Assembly: GCA_002691725.1 (NCBI GenBank)
Contig: NZIT01000089.1
Location: forward strand, 14,776 to 36,745
DNA length: 21,970 nt
Direction of reading: 5' to 3'
Source: SAR116 cluster bacterium
GTDB lineage: Bacteria > Pseudomonadota > Alphaproteobacteria > Puniceispirillales > UBA1172
Numbering within the stretch: the first letter of the stretch is position 1; each line of letters begins with the position of its first letter. Made by a program: the position numbers and the translations under genes. Under the pieces are notes generated by a model. That model saw only the letters and a program-made list of their open reading frames with translations. It was not told the DNA's origin and searched no databases. Shown piece by piece: positions 7,069-14,244 of this stretch.

Positions 7069-8394
7069 TTACTTTGGCATCAATGCCGATAGTCCTTCTA
7101 TGCTCGTTGCCAGATTAGCTTTCTCGGCTTCCTGTTGCTGGATATAGGCCATCATGGAAGGCCATAACTGGACAGCGCGATCAAGCTCAGCATCTTGTCC
7201 CTGGCGATAGCCGCCCATCAATATGAGGTCTCGGTTTTCCAAAAATAAGGCAACAAGCCGCTTAAACTGCCGGGCTTCTGCCTGATGTGTATCACTCGTA
7301 ATTTCATTCATCACGCGGCTCACCGATAGCGACACATCAATCGCTGGATAGACCCCCATCTGCGCTTGCGAACGCGACAGAACAATATGCCCATCCAGAA
7401 TAGCGCGAGAGATATCAACAACAGGATCATTCTGATCATCACCATCAGCAAGCACAGTATAAAACGCAGTTATAGAGCCAGCACTTCCCTCACCAGCACC
7501 TGTCCGTTCAATGAGCCGCGGCAACAATGAGATCACAGATGCCGGATAGCCTTTTGAGGTTGGCTGTTCACCCAATGATAATCCAATTTCACGCTGGGCA
7601 TGCGCTACCCGGGTTAGCGAGTCCATGATGAGCAGAACATTTTTACCCTGATCACGATAATATTCAGCAATCGCCGTCGCCCTTTCAGCCCCGCGAATTC
7701 GCAATAAAGGCGAGCGATCAGCAGGCACCGCAACAACCGCGGTTCGGGCGCGGGTATCATCATCAAGAACGCTATTAACAAAGCTCCCGACTTCGCGGCC
7801 ACGTTCGCCAATCAAACCAATGACAACAATATCAGCATCGGTATAACGGCTCATCATAGACAGCAGTACCGATTTACCAACCCCTGAACCTGCAACAATG
7901 CCAATGCGCTGACCCTGGCCAACAGTAAGCAATCCATTAATAGCCTTTATGCCAACATCGAGCGGCTTCGTAATCGGGTTACGTTTCAGCGGATTAAGCG
8001 GCTTTCCGGCAAGTGGCCAGCTATCGTTCAAATCAGCAAGCGGTTGATCGTCTAATGGCGCCCCCAAAGCATCTGTAACCCGGCCAAGCAAGTGATCACC
8101 AACAGGTATATGGTGGCCCGTATTGATCAGCTTAACCGTCGCGCCATCACATATTTTGGCATCATGATCGAGCATGGCAAGCATGTTACGGCCCTGATTA
8201 AAACCAATAATCTCACCCATAGCAGGCACACCGGTAATGGTATCAATTTCACATAATGAGCCAATGGGGGCAGGAAACCCGTCACATTCAACAAACTGCC
8301 CGTCAAAGCGGCAGACTTGACCATAATGCGATGGCGTGGTTTTGGCAGGAAAATGATCAAGCGTATCAAGCACGCGCGTGGCAAGACTATTCAT
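7069..8394 (-). CDS. fliI: Flagellum-specific ATPase FliI
   Basis: FliI is the hexameric ATPase of the flagellar type III export system, related to the F1-ATPase beta subunit. About 441 residues, the usual length. Visible motifs are the Walker A loop AGSGVGKS (about residues 168-175), GLIGERGREV (about 192-201), the Walker B region V-L-L-I-M-D-S-L-T-R with the following A-x-A-Q-R-E-I-G-L and G-E-x-P-x-x-K-G-Y-P, and the ATPase signature Y-P-A-I-D-V-x-x-S-x-S-R. The catalytic set appears complete. The ATG at 8394 is preferred, with AGGA eight bases upstream; a GTG one codon earlier (8397) would also be served by the same ribosome site. The start overlaps the fliH end by 8 bases. Confidence 0.97.
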   Translation of the reverse strand: MNSLATRVLDTLDHFPAKTTPSHYGQVCRFDGQFVECDGFPAPIGSLCEIDTITGVPAMGEIIGFNQGRNMLAMLDHDAKICDGATVKLINTGHHIPVGDHLLGRVTDALGAPLDDQPLADLNDSWPLAGKPLNPLKRNPITKPLDVGIKAINGLLTVGQGQRIGIVAGSGVGKSVLLSMMSRYTDADIVVIGLIGERGREVGSFVNSVLDDDTRARTAVVAVPADRSPLLRIRGAERATAIAEYYRDQGKNVLLIMDSLTRVAHAQREIGLSLGEQPTSKGYPASVISLLPRLIERTGAGEGSAGSITAFYTVLADGDDQNDPVVDISRAILDGHIVLSRSQAQMGVYPAIDVSLSVSRVMNEITSDTHQAEARQFKRLVALFLENRDLILMGGYRQGQDAELDRAVQLWPSMMAYIQQQEAEKANLATSIEGLSALMPK

Positions 8395-9568
8395 CACTCA
8401 CATCCTTTTCGGGACTATTTTTGCTGTCATCATCAGCAGGCTTATCAGTTGCCGTATCAGCTTTATGTTTGGCTTTTGATGGATCAGATTTTGCTCTGGC
8501 TTTAGAGGGCTTTTGGGCTGGCTGATCATCCAGCAAATCCATTACCCCGATAGAACCAACATCAACGCGCACATCACTGCGTTTCATGGTCTCATCAGCA
8601 AGCAATGTGAATTGACGCGGCGCTAGCTGAGCCTCCAATTGCGGCTGAATGGCCATGATATCCTCAGGGTGGAGATGGATAACAGGGGTTTCAATGCGGT
8701 TGCGGATACGGCTAACCATAGCCATTACTTTTGCCGCAAATGGGGCCGGGTTTTTATCAATCTCAATCCCGGCACGTTCGCTTGCCAGCTGATTAATAGC
8801 GCTGAACATGGCGCTCTCTAGCTGGGCTATATCAATGCTGTCCTCTTTGCTAATGGCGTTGGCAGCGGCAATAAAACTGCTCATAGCGGCCTTCAGATTA
8901 GCGTCAATTTCGGCATGGGCAGCGGCTTTTCCTTCTTCAACCCCGCGCGCATATTCGGCCTCAGTGGCGGCATGTATTGGCGTCTGTTGGGCTGGGCTGA
9001 TTGTGGTTTTAAACCCATCTGCTTCGGTGCTATCCGCATCAGGCGTATCTTTGTTGGCTTTTTCAGGGGCTTCTTCAGGGGTTTCTTCTGGCGCTTCTTG
9101 AGTGCCTGCTGGCGCTTCTGGCGAAGCGTGTTGATCGGCATCAGCTTGATCTGGTGGCGTCTGATCGTTCTCTGATATTGAAGGACTTGCATCTTGTTGC
9201 TTATCTTGTTGCTTATTTTCTGGCGCATGTTCGGCGCTTTCCTCGCCGTCTTGAATAGCGTCCTGATCAGCCTTTTGCTCAGCCTCTTGCTGAGGATGAT
9301 CTTCATCATCACCAGTTGTTGCAGAGTCAGATGTGGCGGCAATGGCGGGCTTCGCTTGCGCCTGGTCTTTAATGGCCTGCATATTACTTTCGGCAATATC
9401 TTTTAATGTCCGTGATTTGAACTCACCTTTCGGCTTGCTAAAATCATCACTGGTTTTGATATAGCCTTTCTCGTTTGCTGTCCGCACCAGCTGAATGATA
9501 TCGGTCACGTCAATCTGCTGATTGTCGTCCGCTTCTTGTTCGGGATATCGCTGTGGTGCGGTTGTCAT
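8387..9568 (-). CDS. fliH: Flagellar assembly protein FliH with a long low-complexity insert
   Basis: FliH is the stator-like regulator that binds FliI and tethers it to FliN in the C ring. The 393 residues far exceed the usual 200-270. The N-terminal 70 residues look ordered (I-D-V-T-D-I-I-Q-L-V then F-K-S-R-T-L-K-D-I-A-E). Residues about 70-205 are an acidic Gln/Glu/Asp/Pro/Ala-rich stretch with D-K-Q-Q and E-A-P-E-E-T-P-type repeats. Residues about 210-350 form the conserved FliH C-terminal domain (E-Y-A-R-G-V-E-E-G-K-A-A-A onward, ending in V-D-V-G-S-I-G-V-M-D). A further 43-residue Lys/Asp/Ala tail follows. Identification also rests on position between fliG and fliI. Frame is maintained throughout, so the insert is not a frameshift artefact. 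Confidence 0.88.
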   Translation of the reverse strand: MTTAPQRYPEQEADDNQQIDVTDIIQLVRTANEKGYIKTSDDFSKPKGEFKSRTLKDIAESNMQAIKDQAQAKPAIAATSDSATTGDDEDHPQQEAEQKADQDAIQDGEESAEHAPENKQQDKQQDASPSISENDQTPPDQADADQHASPEAPAGTQEAPEETPEEAPEKANKDTPDADSTEADGFKTTISPAQQTPIHAATEAEYARGVEEGKAAAHAEIDANLKAAMSSFIAAANAISKEDSIDIAQLESAMFSAINQLASERAGIEIDKNPAPFAAKVMAMVSRIRNRIETPVIHLHPEDIMAIQPQLEAQLAPRQFTLLADETMKRSDVRVDVGSIGVMDLLDDQPAQKPSKARAKSDPSKAKHKADTATDKPADDDSKNSPEKDVSDE

Positions 9569-9607
9569 ATCTAGTGAACCTTCTGGCTAATCTTACAACT
9601 AACTTGC

Positions 9608-10645
9608 TTACACAAAATCATCACCGCCACGACCAGCAAGGACGATTGAACCTTCATCTGAGAGACGGCGGGCAACGTTAATAATGCGTTTCTGAGCTTC
9701 TTGAACTTCTGTTAAGCGGACAGGCCCCAAGGCTTCCATCTCATCTTGAAGGTTGGCGGCAGCACGTGATGACATACATGAAAACAGCTTATCACGTAGC
9801 GGCTCATCAGCACCTTTAAGCGCAAGGACGAGATCTTCTGTGTCAACCGAACGGAGCAAAGTCTGAAGCGACTTATCATCTGACATGACCAGATTATCAA
9901 AGACGAACATGCTTTCCTGAATAGCGACCATGAGATTTTTATCATCCTTGGCCAGGTTTTTCATAATCCGTGATTCCATATCCTGCTTGGTGAAGTTCAT
10001 GATCTTGGCGGCTGCCTGAACACCGCCAACTTGTGATGCACGCAGATTAGTGTTGGTCGCAAATTTCTTCTGCATGACCAGCTCCAGCTCCTTCAAGGCA
10101 TCAGGCTGAACCGTTTCTAATGTGGCGATACGGCCAACAACTTCGGGCTGAATTTCCTCAGGTAAAAGACCAAGAACATCAGCGCCAACGCCAAAATCAA
10201 GATAGGATATGATGAGCGCAATGATCTGCGGATGCTCATCAAGAATAAGCTCGGCGATTGATTTGGAATCCATCCAGTCAAGAATCTCAATAGGCTGGTT
10301 ACTGCTGGATGGCGTAATCCGGCTGAGAACAGATTGCGCCTTATCTTCGCCAAGGGCTTTATTAAGAATGTTCTTGATATAATTCCCGGCGCCTAAACCA
10401 AGGCTGGTTTGCTCTTTAATAATGGCCAGAAACTCATCCAGCACCATGTTAACCGTGTCCTGATCAAGCCCTTGTACCGAATACATCGCCCGTCCAAGGT
10501 GCTGAACCTCACGTGGGTTAAGGTTGCGGAGAATTTCTGATGCTTCATCTTCACCTAAAAGCATCATCAGAATGGCGGATTTTTGAGTACCTGTTAACGC
10601 CTCAAAAATTTCCTCTTTTTTAGCTGGTTTATCTGTTTCTGCCAT
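9608..10645 (-). CDS. fliG: Flagellar motor switch protein FliG
   Basis: FliG forms the upper C ring, binds the FliF tail and interacts with the MotA stator to produce torque. The 345-residue product has the expected three domains: N-terminal FliF-binding (about 15-105, L-T-G-T-Q-K-S-A-I-L-M-M-L-L-G-E), middle domain with the EHPQ motif at residues 137-140, and the C-terminal torque domain with its charged helix (about 285-305, D-E-P-L-R-D-K-L-F-S-C-M-S-S-R-A). An AGAGGA site precedes the ATG. It follows fliF after 90 bases containing a long inverted repeat. No unusual residue loss was seen. Confidence 0.97.
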   Translation of the reverse strand: MAETDKPAKKEEIFEALTGTQKSAILMMLLGEDEASEILRNLNPREVQHLGRAMYSVQGLDQDTVNMVLDEFLAIIKEQTSLGLGAGNYIKNILNKALGEDKAQSVLSRITPSSSNQPIEILDWMDSKSIAELILDEHPQIIALIISYLDFGVGADVLGLLPEEIQPEVVGRIATLETVQPDALKELELVMQKKFATNTNLRASQVGGVQAAAKIMNFTKQDMESRIMKNLAKDDKNLMVAIQESMFVFDNLVMSDDKSLQTLLRSVDTEDLVLALKGADEPLRDKLFSCMSSRAAANLQDEMEALGPVRLTEVQEAQKRIINVARRLSDEGSIVLAGRGGDDFV

Positions 10646-10693
10646 GTTCTTGTCCTCTTTCTGGCCTCACTTTGGCATCAATATTCAGGCAAT

Positions 10694-10731
10694 GATATTA
10701 ACTAACAATAATATATATATTAGCTAATATC
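10694..10731. repeat. AT-rich inverted repeat between fliF and fliG
   Basis: Arms GATATTAACTAA (10694-10705) and TTAGCTAATATC (10720-10731) pair over 12 positions with one mismatch, around a 14-base AT loop. In the fliF-to-fliG transcript the mismatch becomes a G-U pair. There is no following U-run, so it is not a classical terminator. It could be a processing or mRNA-stability element that sets the FliF/FliG ratio. Confidence 0.55.
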
Positions 10732-10735
10732 ATGC

Positions 10736-12442
10736 TTAATCCAAATCTTCTTTCATCATATTCTTAAAGACGTTGGATACGCGGCCTGCTTCGTCACTGA
10801 CGATCATCCGAATAACCGCGACTTTATCGTCATATGTATTGGCCGTATCCAGCATCTCGGCGGAGATAGAGGCCTTTTTCGGCCGCAGCTTTGACTTGAT
10901 ATCCTCAAGGCTTTCGCCCTCAGAAATCTCAACGGTATCCAGGTCGACTTCATCTTCAAGGTTGACCAGAGCTTCACCAGGCTTGCCAGGAGCAACCGGA
11001 ACAATAATCCGTGAGATTAATGGACGGATAACACCAACAATAATGACACCCATAATAAGCAAGGTCATCAGCTGCTTCATGATGTTGGAAATCCAATCAA
11101 TTTCGTACCATGACTTTTCAATGCCTTCGATCGCTGATGCAAACTCAGAACTGCTGACGGTTAATTTATCACCGCGCTCAACATTAATGCCAATCGCACT
11201 TTCAACAAGAGCGCGAATTTCTGTCAGTTTCTCAGGCGTAATTTTCTGAATTTCTTTCAGTCCGGTCTCCGGGTTCTCCACCTCAGGATCACGCAATAAG
11301 ACCGAGGCATTGATCGCTGTGATCAGGTTAGATGGTTTTTGAGTGGTAGAGATTGTCCGGCTAACCTCATAATTCTTGACCTCATTTGATGAACGTGACT
11401 GAAACTCACCACCACTGCCTTCATTCGTAAAGTTTGTGGTCATTTCATTGGCTGCCGGTGGCCGATTTGATGTCGCACCAGGAATACCTTTAGCCTCTGG
11501 TTTCGCTGTCATATCAACGCTGGATTGCATGCTGCGGAGCGCGCCACCTTCGGGATCAACTAACTCCTCGGTAATCTCATTGCGGGTAAAATCAATATCC
11601 AGATTAACCTGTGCAGTGACATTGCCAGCGCCAACAATAGGCGATACCAGCTGAATAATGCGATTACGATAAATCTGCTCAAGCTTCATGCGGTGCTGAA
11701 GCTGGCCATCTGACATAGCATTTGACGGATCATCAATCGGCTTGGACAGCAAATTACCATATTGATCAACAATGGTCACATCGCTCTTGGCCATGCTTGG
11801 GATAGATGATGAGACAAGATGAATAATAGCATTAACCTGATGATTACCAAGCGCGCGACCACCACTCATCTGAACAAAGACAGAGGCGCTGGGGGGAACA
11901 GCACTGCGCGCAAAGACTGATTTTTCGGGCAAGGCAAGATGCACTCGTGCAGCAATGACGCCCTCAATCTCACCAATGGAGCGAGCCAGTTCAATTTCTT
12001 GCGCTTGCTTAATCTTGACGCTTTCAACCGATGAGCTTGAACCCATCGGGATATCACCAATCGTTGAATAGCCATCAGGAACAGACTCGGGCAGCCCCTG
12101 CGCCGCCAAAGTCAAACGTGACGTATGATAATCGCTCGTCGGGACAAGCACATCACCAGTACTAGGATCAAGGCTGACATCAACACCAGCATTTTTAAGC
12201 GCCTCGACAACACGGGCTTTTTCACTTTCGGGCAGACCAGCATAGAGAGGTGATAACGATGGCTGCTGGATCACAACATAAATGATCATCCCGATGACCA
12301 CCGCAATAACAGAAAAGATAGCCGGTAAGGATTTTTTGACACTTGGGTCAGACGTAATGCGGCGAACGCTAGATAGCATTCCGCTTTTTTCAGTCACAGT
12401 AACTGCGGCTGTTTCGTTATCCATGGTGGTTGCGTCGGCCAT
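10736..12442 (-). CDS. fliF: Flagellar MS-ring protein FliF
   Basis: FliF builds the MS ring in the inner membrane, the platform on which the export gate, rod and C ring assemble. The 568-residue length is typical. The first membrane helix lies at about residues 41-59. Ring-building motifs follow (L-Y-A-G-L, V-H-L-A-L-P-E-K-S-V-F, P-S-A-S-V-F-V). The second membrane helix is at about 453-472. The cytoplasmic C-terminus ends with an acidic linker and the conserved FliG-binding tail (about 540-568, containing V-A-V-I-R-M-I-V and V-x-N-V-F-K-N-M). A GGAG site sits seven bases before the ATG. It follows fliE after 47 bases. Confidence 0.97.
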   Translation of the reverse strand: MADATTMDNETAAVTVTEKSGMLSSVRRITSDPSVKKSLPAIFSVIAVVIGMIIYVVIQQPSLSPLYAGLPESEKARVVEALKNAGVDVSLDPSTGDVLVPTSDYHTSRLTLAAQGLPESVPDGYSTIGDIPMGSSSSVESVKIKQAQEIELARSIGEIEGVIAARVHLALPEKSVFARSAVPPSASVFVQMSGGRALGNHQVNAIIHLVSSSIPSMAKSDVTIVDQYGNLLSKPIDDPSNAMSDGQLQHRMKLEQIYRNRIIQLVSPIVGAGNVTAQVNLDIDFTRNEITEELVDPEGGALRSMQSSVDMTAKPEAKGIPGATSNRPPAANEMTTNFTNEGSGGEFQSRSSNEVKNYEVSRTISTTQKPSNLITAINASVLLRDPEVENPETGLKEIQKITPEKLTEIRALVESAIGINVERGDKLTVSSSEFASAIEGIEKSWYEIDWISNIMKQLMTLLIMGVIIVGVIRPLISRIIVPVAPGKPGEALVNLEDEVDLDTVEISEGESLEDIKSKLRPKKASISAEMLDTANTYDDKVAVIRMIVSDEAGRVSNVFKNMMKEDLD

Positions 12443-12489
12443 TATTTTGCTCCATCCCTACTGCGATCAACTGGTCAAAATCTAATTAA

Positions 12490-12816
12490 TTAAACTGGCA
12501 TATTCATAATATCTTTATAGGCACTCAACATTTTGTTACGGGCATTTAATGTCAGCTGAAACCCAAGCGAGGACACTTGCTGGCTTATCATGACTTTACT
12601 CAAATCATTCTCCAGACCCATTTCATATGCTTGTGCCAATTTGATGCTGTTATTTTGCGCATCTGCAACTGAATTGATGGCATTGCCCATGCGGTCACTA
12701 AAGCTTTCTGTATGGGCTGTTTGCGACGACCGCGCGGCTTCCAGCATCGCTTTGGCATCTTGTAATGCGGTGCTGGGGGTGATTTGAGTGAATGATGCTG
12801 GCTTAATAGATGTCAT
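12490..12816 (-). CDS. fliE: Flagellar hook-basal body protein FliE
   Basis: FliE is the junction protein between the MS ring and the proximal rod and the first axial protein exported. The 108-residue length matches the family. The C-terminal part has the conserved pattern S-x-x-x-A-Q-A-Y-E-M-G-L-E-N-D-L-S-K-V-M-I-S-Q-Q-x-x-S-L-G-F-Q and ends in V-R-N-K-M/L-like A-R-N-K-M-L-S-A-Y-K-D-I-M-N-M-P, which is diagnostic. A GAGGA ribosome site precedes the ATG. It lies 40 bases after an enhancer-binding-protein gene and 47 bases before fliF, in one apparent transcription unit. Confidence 0.95.
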   Translation of the reverse strand: MTSIKPASFTQITPSTALQDAKAMLEAARSSQTAHTESFSDRMGNAINSVADAQNNSIKLAQAYEMGLENDLSKVMISQQVSSLGFQLTLNARNKMLSAYKDIMNMPV

Positions 12817-12856
12817 GGGATATCCTCAATTTACAAAATATTTAGGGCTAATTTCT

Positions 12857-14023
12857 TTAGGCTAGCGCGGTGTGTTGCTGGGTGTGATTGGGTTGTGGCG
12901 GTGCCAGCTGACCAATTGCTGTATCAATAATGATATCAGCATCGGTAATGACGCCGTTTGTCGCCAATACCATGGCACGCTGTAAGACGTTTTCGAGTTC
13001 TCTGACATTGCCTGGCCAATGATAATCAACCAGCATTTTAATCGCGCTCTCATCCATCCATGGAATATCGCTTAGATCAGAATGATGGCGTTTCAGTAAT
13101 GCCGTTGCGATCGGAATAATATCTTCGGCGCGATCTGCCATGCTTAACGTGTGTAATGGGAAAACATTCAAGCGATAATACAAGTCTTCGCGGAACCGGC
13201 CCTGGTTAATTTCATCCTGCATCGCCCGGTTAGTGGTAGCAATAACGCGAACGTCAACTTCAATCTCCTGCTGGCTGCCTAATGGGGTAACTGTCTTTTC
13301 TTGCAGAACACGCAGCAGCTTTGCTTGCAGGCTAAGTGGCATTTCCGAGATTTCGTCAAGCAATAATGTGCCGCCATCTGCTGCCCGGAAAATCCCTTTA
13401 TTAGCGGTTGAGGCACCAGTGAAGGAGCCCTTTTCATGGCCAAACAAAATGGCTTCGAGCATGTTTTCCGGAATAGCCGCGCAATTGATCCCGACAAACG
13501 GTTTGTCTTGTCGCGCTGAATGAAAATGCACAAATCGTGACAGCACTTCTTTGCCGGTTCCGGTTGGCCCATTGATAAAGACGGTAACATCAGTTGCCGC
13601 CACTTTTTTAGCAAGGTTCAGCATGTTAAGGCTAGCGTCACTGCCGGTGGCGAGATGGCCCTCGGCATCAACCATTGATGCAACTATGTTAAATCCATAA
13701 TGCATGGATGGGTCCTGCATAGACATCGCAGGGATCGACACAGTGATCAGCTTGCCGCCAAGGTCATTGCTAATGGCAAAGCTGTCAGCGTGTTCGTCAA
13801 TGACGAGGATAAGCCGTGCCTTCATCTGCCGTGCCATTTCTACAATTTTTTCGCGGCCGCCTTGTTTGCCAACAAAAGCAGCTGAACAAATCAATGTTGC
13901 GCCTGTGGCTGTCGCTTCATCACGCGAAAGTAATTCAGAAACCGTATACATACGTTTCAGCAAAATGGCCTCAAGGATGTCGGCGCCGTCAAAAAAATCT
14001 TTGGCAAGTCGAATGTTAGACAT
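12857..14023 (-). CDS. Sigma-54 enhancer-binding protein without DNA-binding domain (FleT/FlbD-like)
   Basis: A AAA+ activator of sigma-54 RNA polymerase heading the fliE operon. In the 388 residues I see: an N-terminal domain (about 1-120) resembling a degenerate receiver, with no Asp in the expected phosphorylation position (A-T-L-I-C-S-A-A-F); Walker A GPTGTGKE (152-159); a variant sigma-54 contact loop GSFTGA (199-204) in place of GAFTGA; Walker B G-G-T-L-L-L-D-E-I (217-225); the F-R-E-D-L-Y-Y-R-L segment (277-285); and WPGNVREL (336-343). After the AAA+ domain only about 28 Pro/Gln/His-rich residues remain, so no Fis-type helix-turn-helix is present. Such proteins, for example FleT of Rhodobacter sphaeroides, act with a DNA-binding partner; here that would be the divergent gene at 14245. 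Start supported by GAGGA. FlbD-like is the alternative name. Confidence 0.88.
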   Translation of the reverse strand: MSNIRLAKDFFDGADILEAILLKRMYTVSELLSRDEATATGATLICSAAFVGKQGGREKIVEMARQMKARLILVIDEHADSFAISNDLGGKLITVSIPAMSMQDPSMHYGFNIVASMVDAEGHLATGSDASLNMLNLAKKVAATDVTVFINGPTGTGKEVLSRFVHFHSARQDKPFVGINCAAIPENMLEAILFGHEKGSFTGASTANKGIFRAADGGTLLLDEISEMPLSLQAKLLRVLQEKTVTPLGSQQEIEVDVRVIATTNRAMQDEINQGRFREDLYYRLNVFPLHTLSMADRAEDIIPIATALLKRHHSDLSDIPWMDESAIKMLVDYHWPGNVRELENVLQRAMVLATNGVITDADIIIDTAIGQLAPPQPNHTQQHTALA

Positions 14024-14038
14024 GTTATCCTCAATTAG

Positions 14039-14053
14039 TTAACAAAAAGTTAA
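14039..14053. repeat. TTAAC-N5-GTTAA inverted repeat in the leader of the fliE operon
   Basis: A short perfect inverted repeat between the predicted sigma-54 start and the ATG at 14023. It might be a regulator site or only chance in an AT-rich leader. Confidence 0.3.
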
Positions 14054-14070
14054 TTTCAGAAACGAAACAG

Positions 14071-14085
14071 GCAAAAACCTTGCCA
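14071..14085 (-). promoter_or_regulatory. Sigma-54 promoter upstream of the enhancer-binding protein/fliE operon
   Basis: On the minus strand the sequence is TGGCAAGGTTTTTGC, a match to the sigma-54 consensus except at one base, with correct GG-N10-GC spacing. The predicted start is near 14059, about 36 bases before the ATG at 14023. The core is a perfect inverted repeat (GGCAA-N5-TTGCC), so on the plus strand AGGCAAAAACCTTGC (14069-14083) also keeps the GG-N10-GC rule and could in principle fire toward the divergent activator gene. Confidence 0.82.
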
Positions 14086-14181
14086 ATATTTTAATAATCT
14101 AAATTATTTTTTAACTTGCTGAAAAATATGAATAAAATCCTTATAGGCGAATGTTGCGATTTTTTTGACCGTGTTATTTTT

Positions 14182-14208
14182 TTGACAACTTCGTAAAAAT
14201 TTTATAAA
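14182..14208 (+). promoter_or_regulatory. Sigma-70-like promoter for the DNA-binding activator gene
   Basis: A perfect -35 box TTGACA (14182-14187) is followed by TATAAA (14203-14208) with a 15-base spacer; a shifted, weaker -10 (TAAATA, 14205-14210) would give 17. It lies 36 bases upstream of the ATG at 14245. This suggests the activator is made by the housekeeping polymerase and so stands at the top of the cascade. The short spacer lowers confidence. Confidence 0.5.
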
Positions 14209-14244
14209 TAATAACAAAATACTGACACCTAGCCTGAGTATGCA

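Noticed and set aside
8893..9396. A 167-codon minus-strand frame rich in Lys/Arg/Pro inside fliH
   Set aside because: It is a frame-shifted reading of the fliH low-complexity stretch. Composition is biased and no ribosome site supports it.
10773..11249. A 158-codon plus-strand frame antisense to fliF
   Set aside because: Shadow of fliF on the other strand; Ser/Ile-rich composition of no known family.
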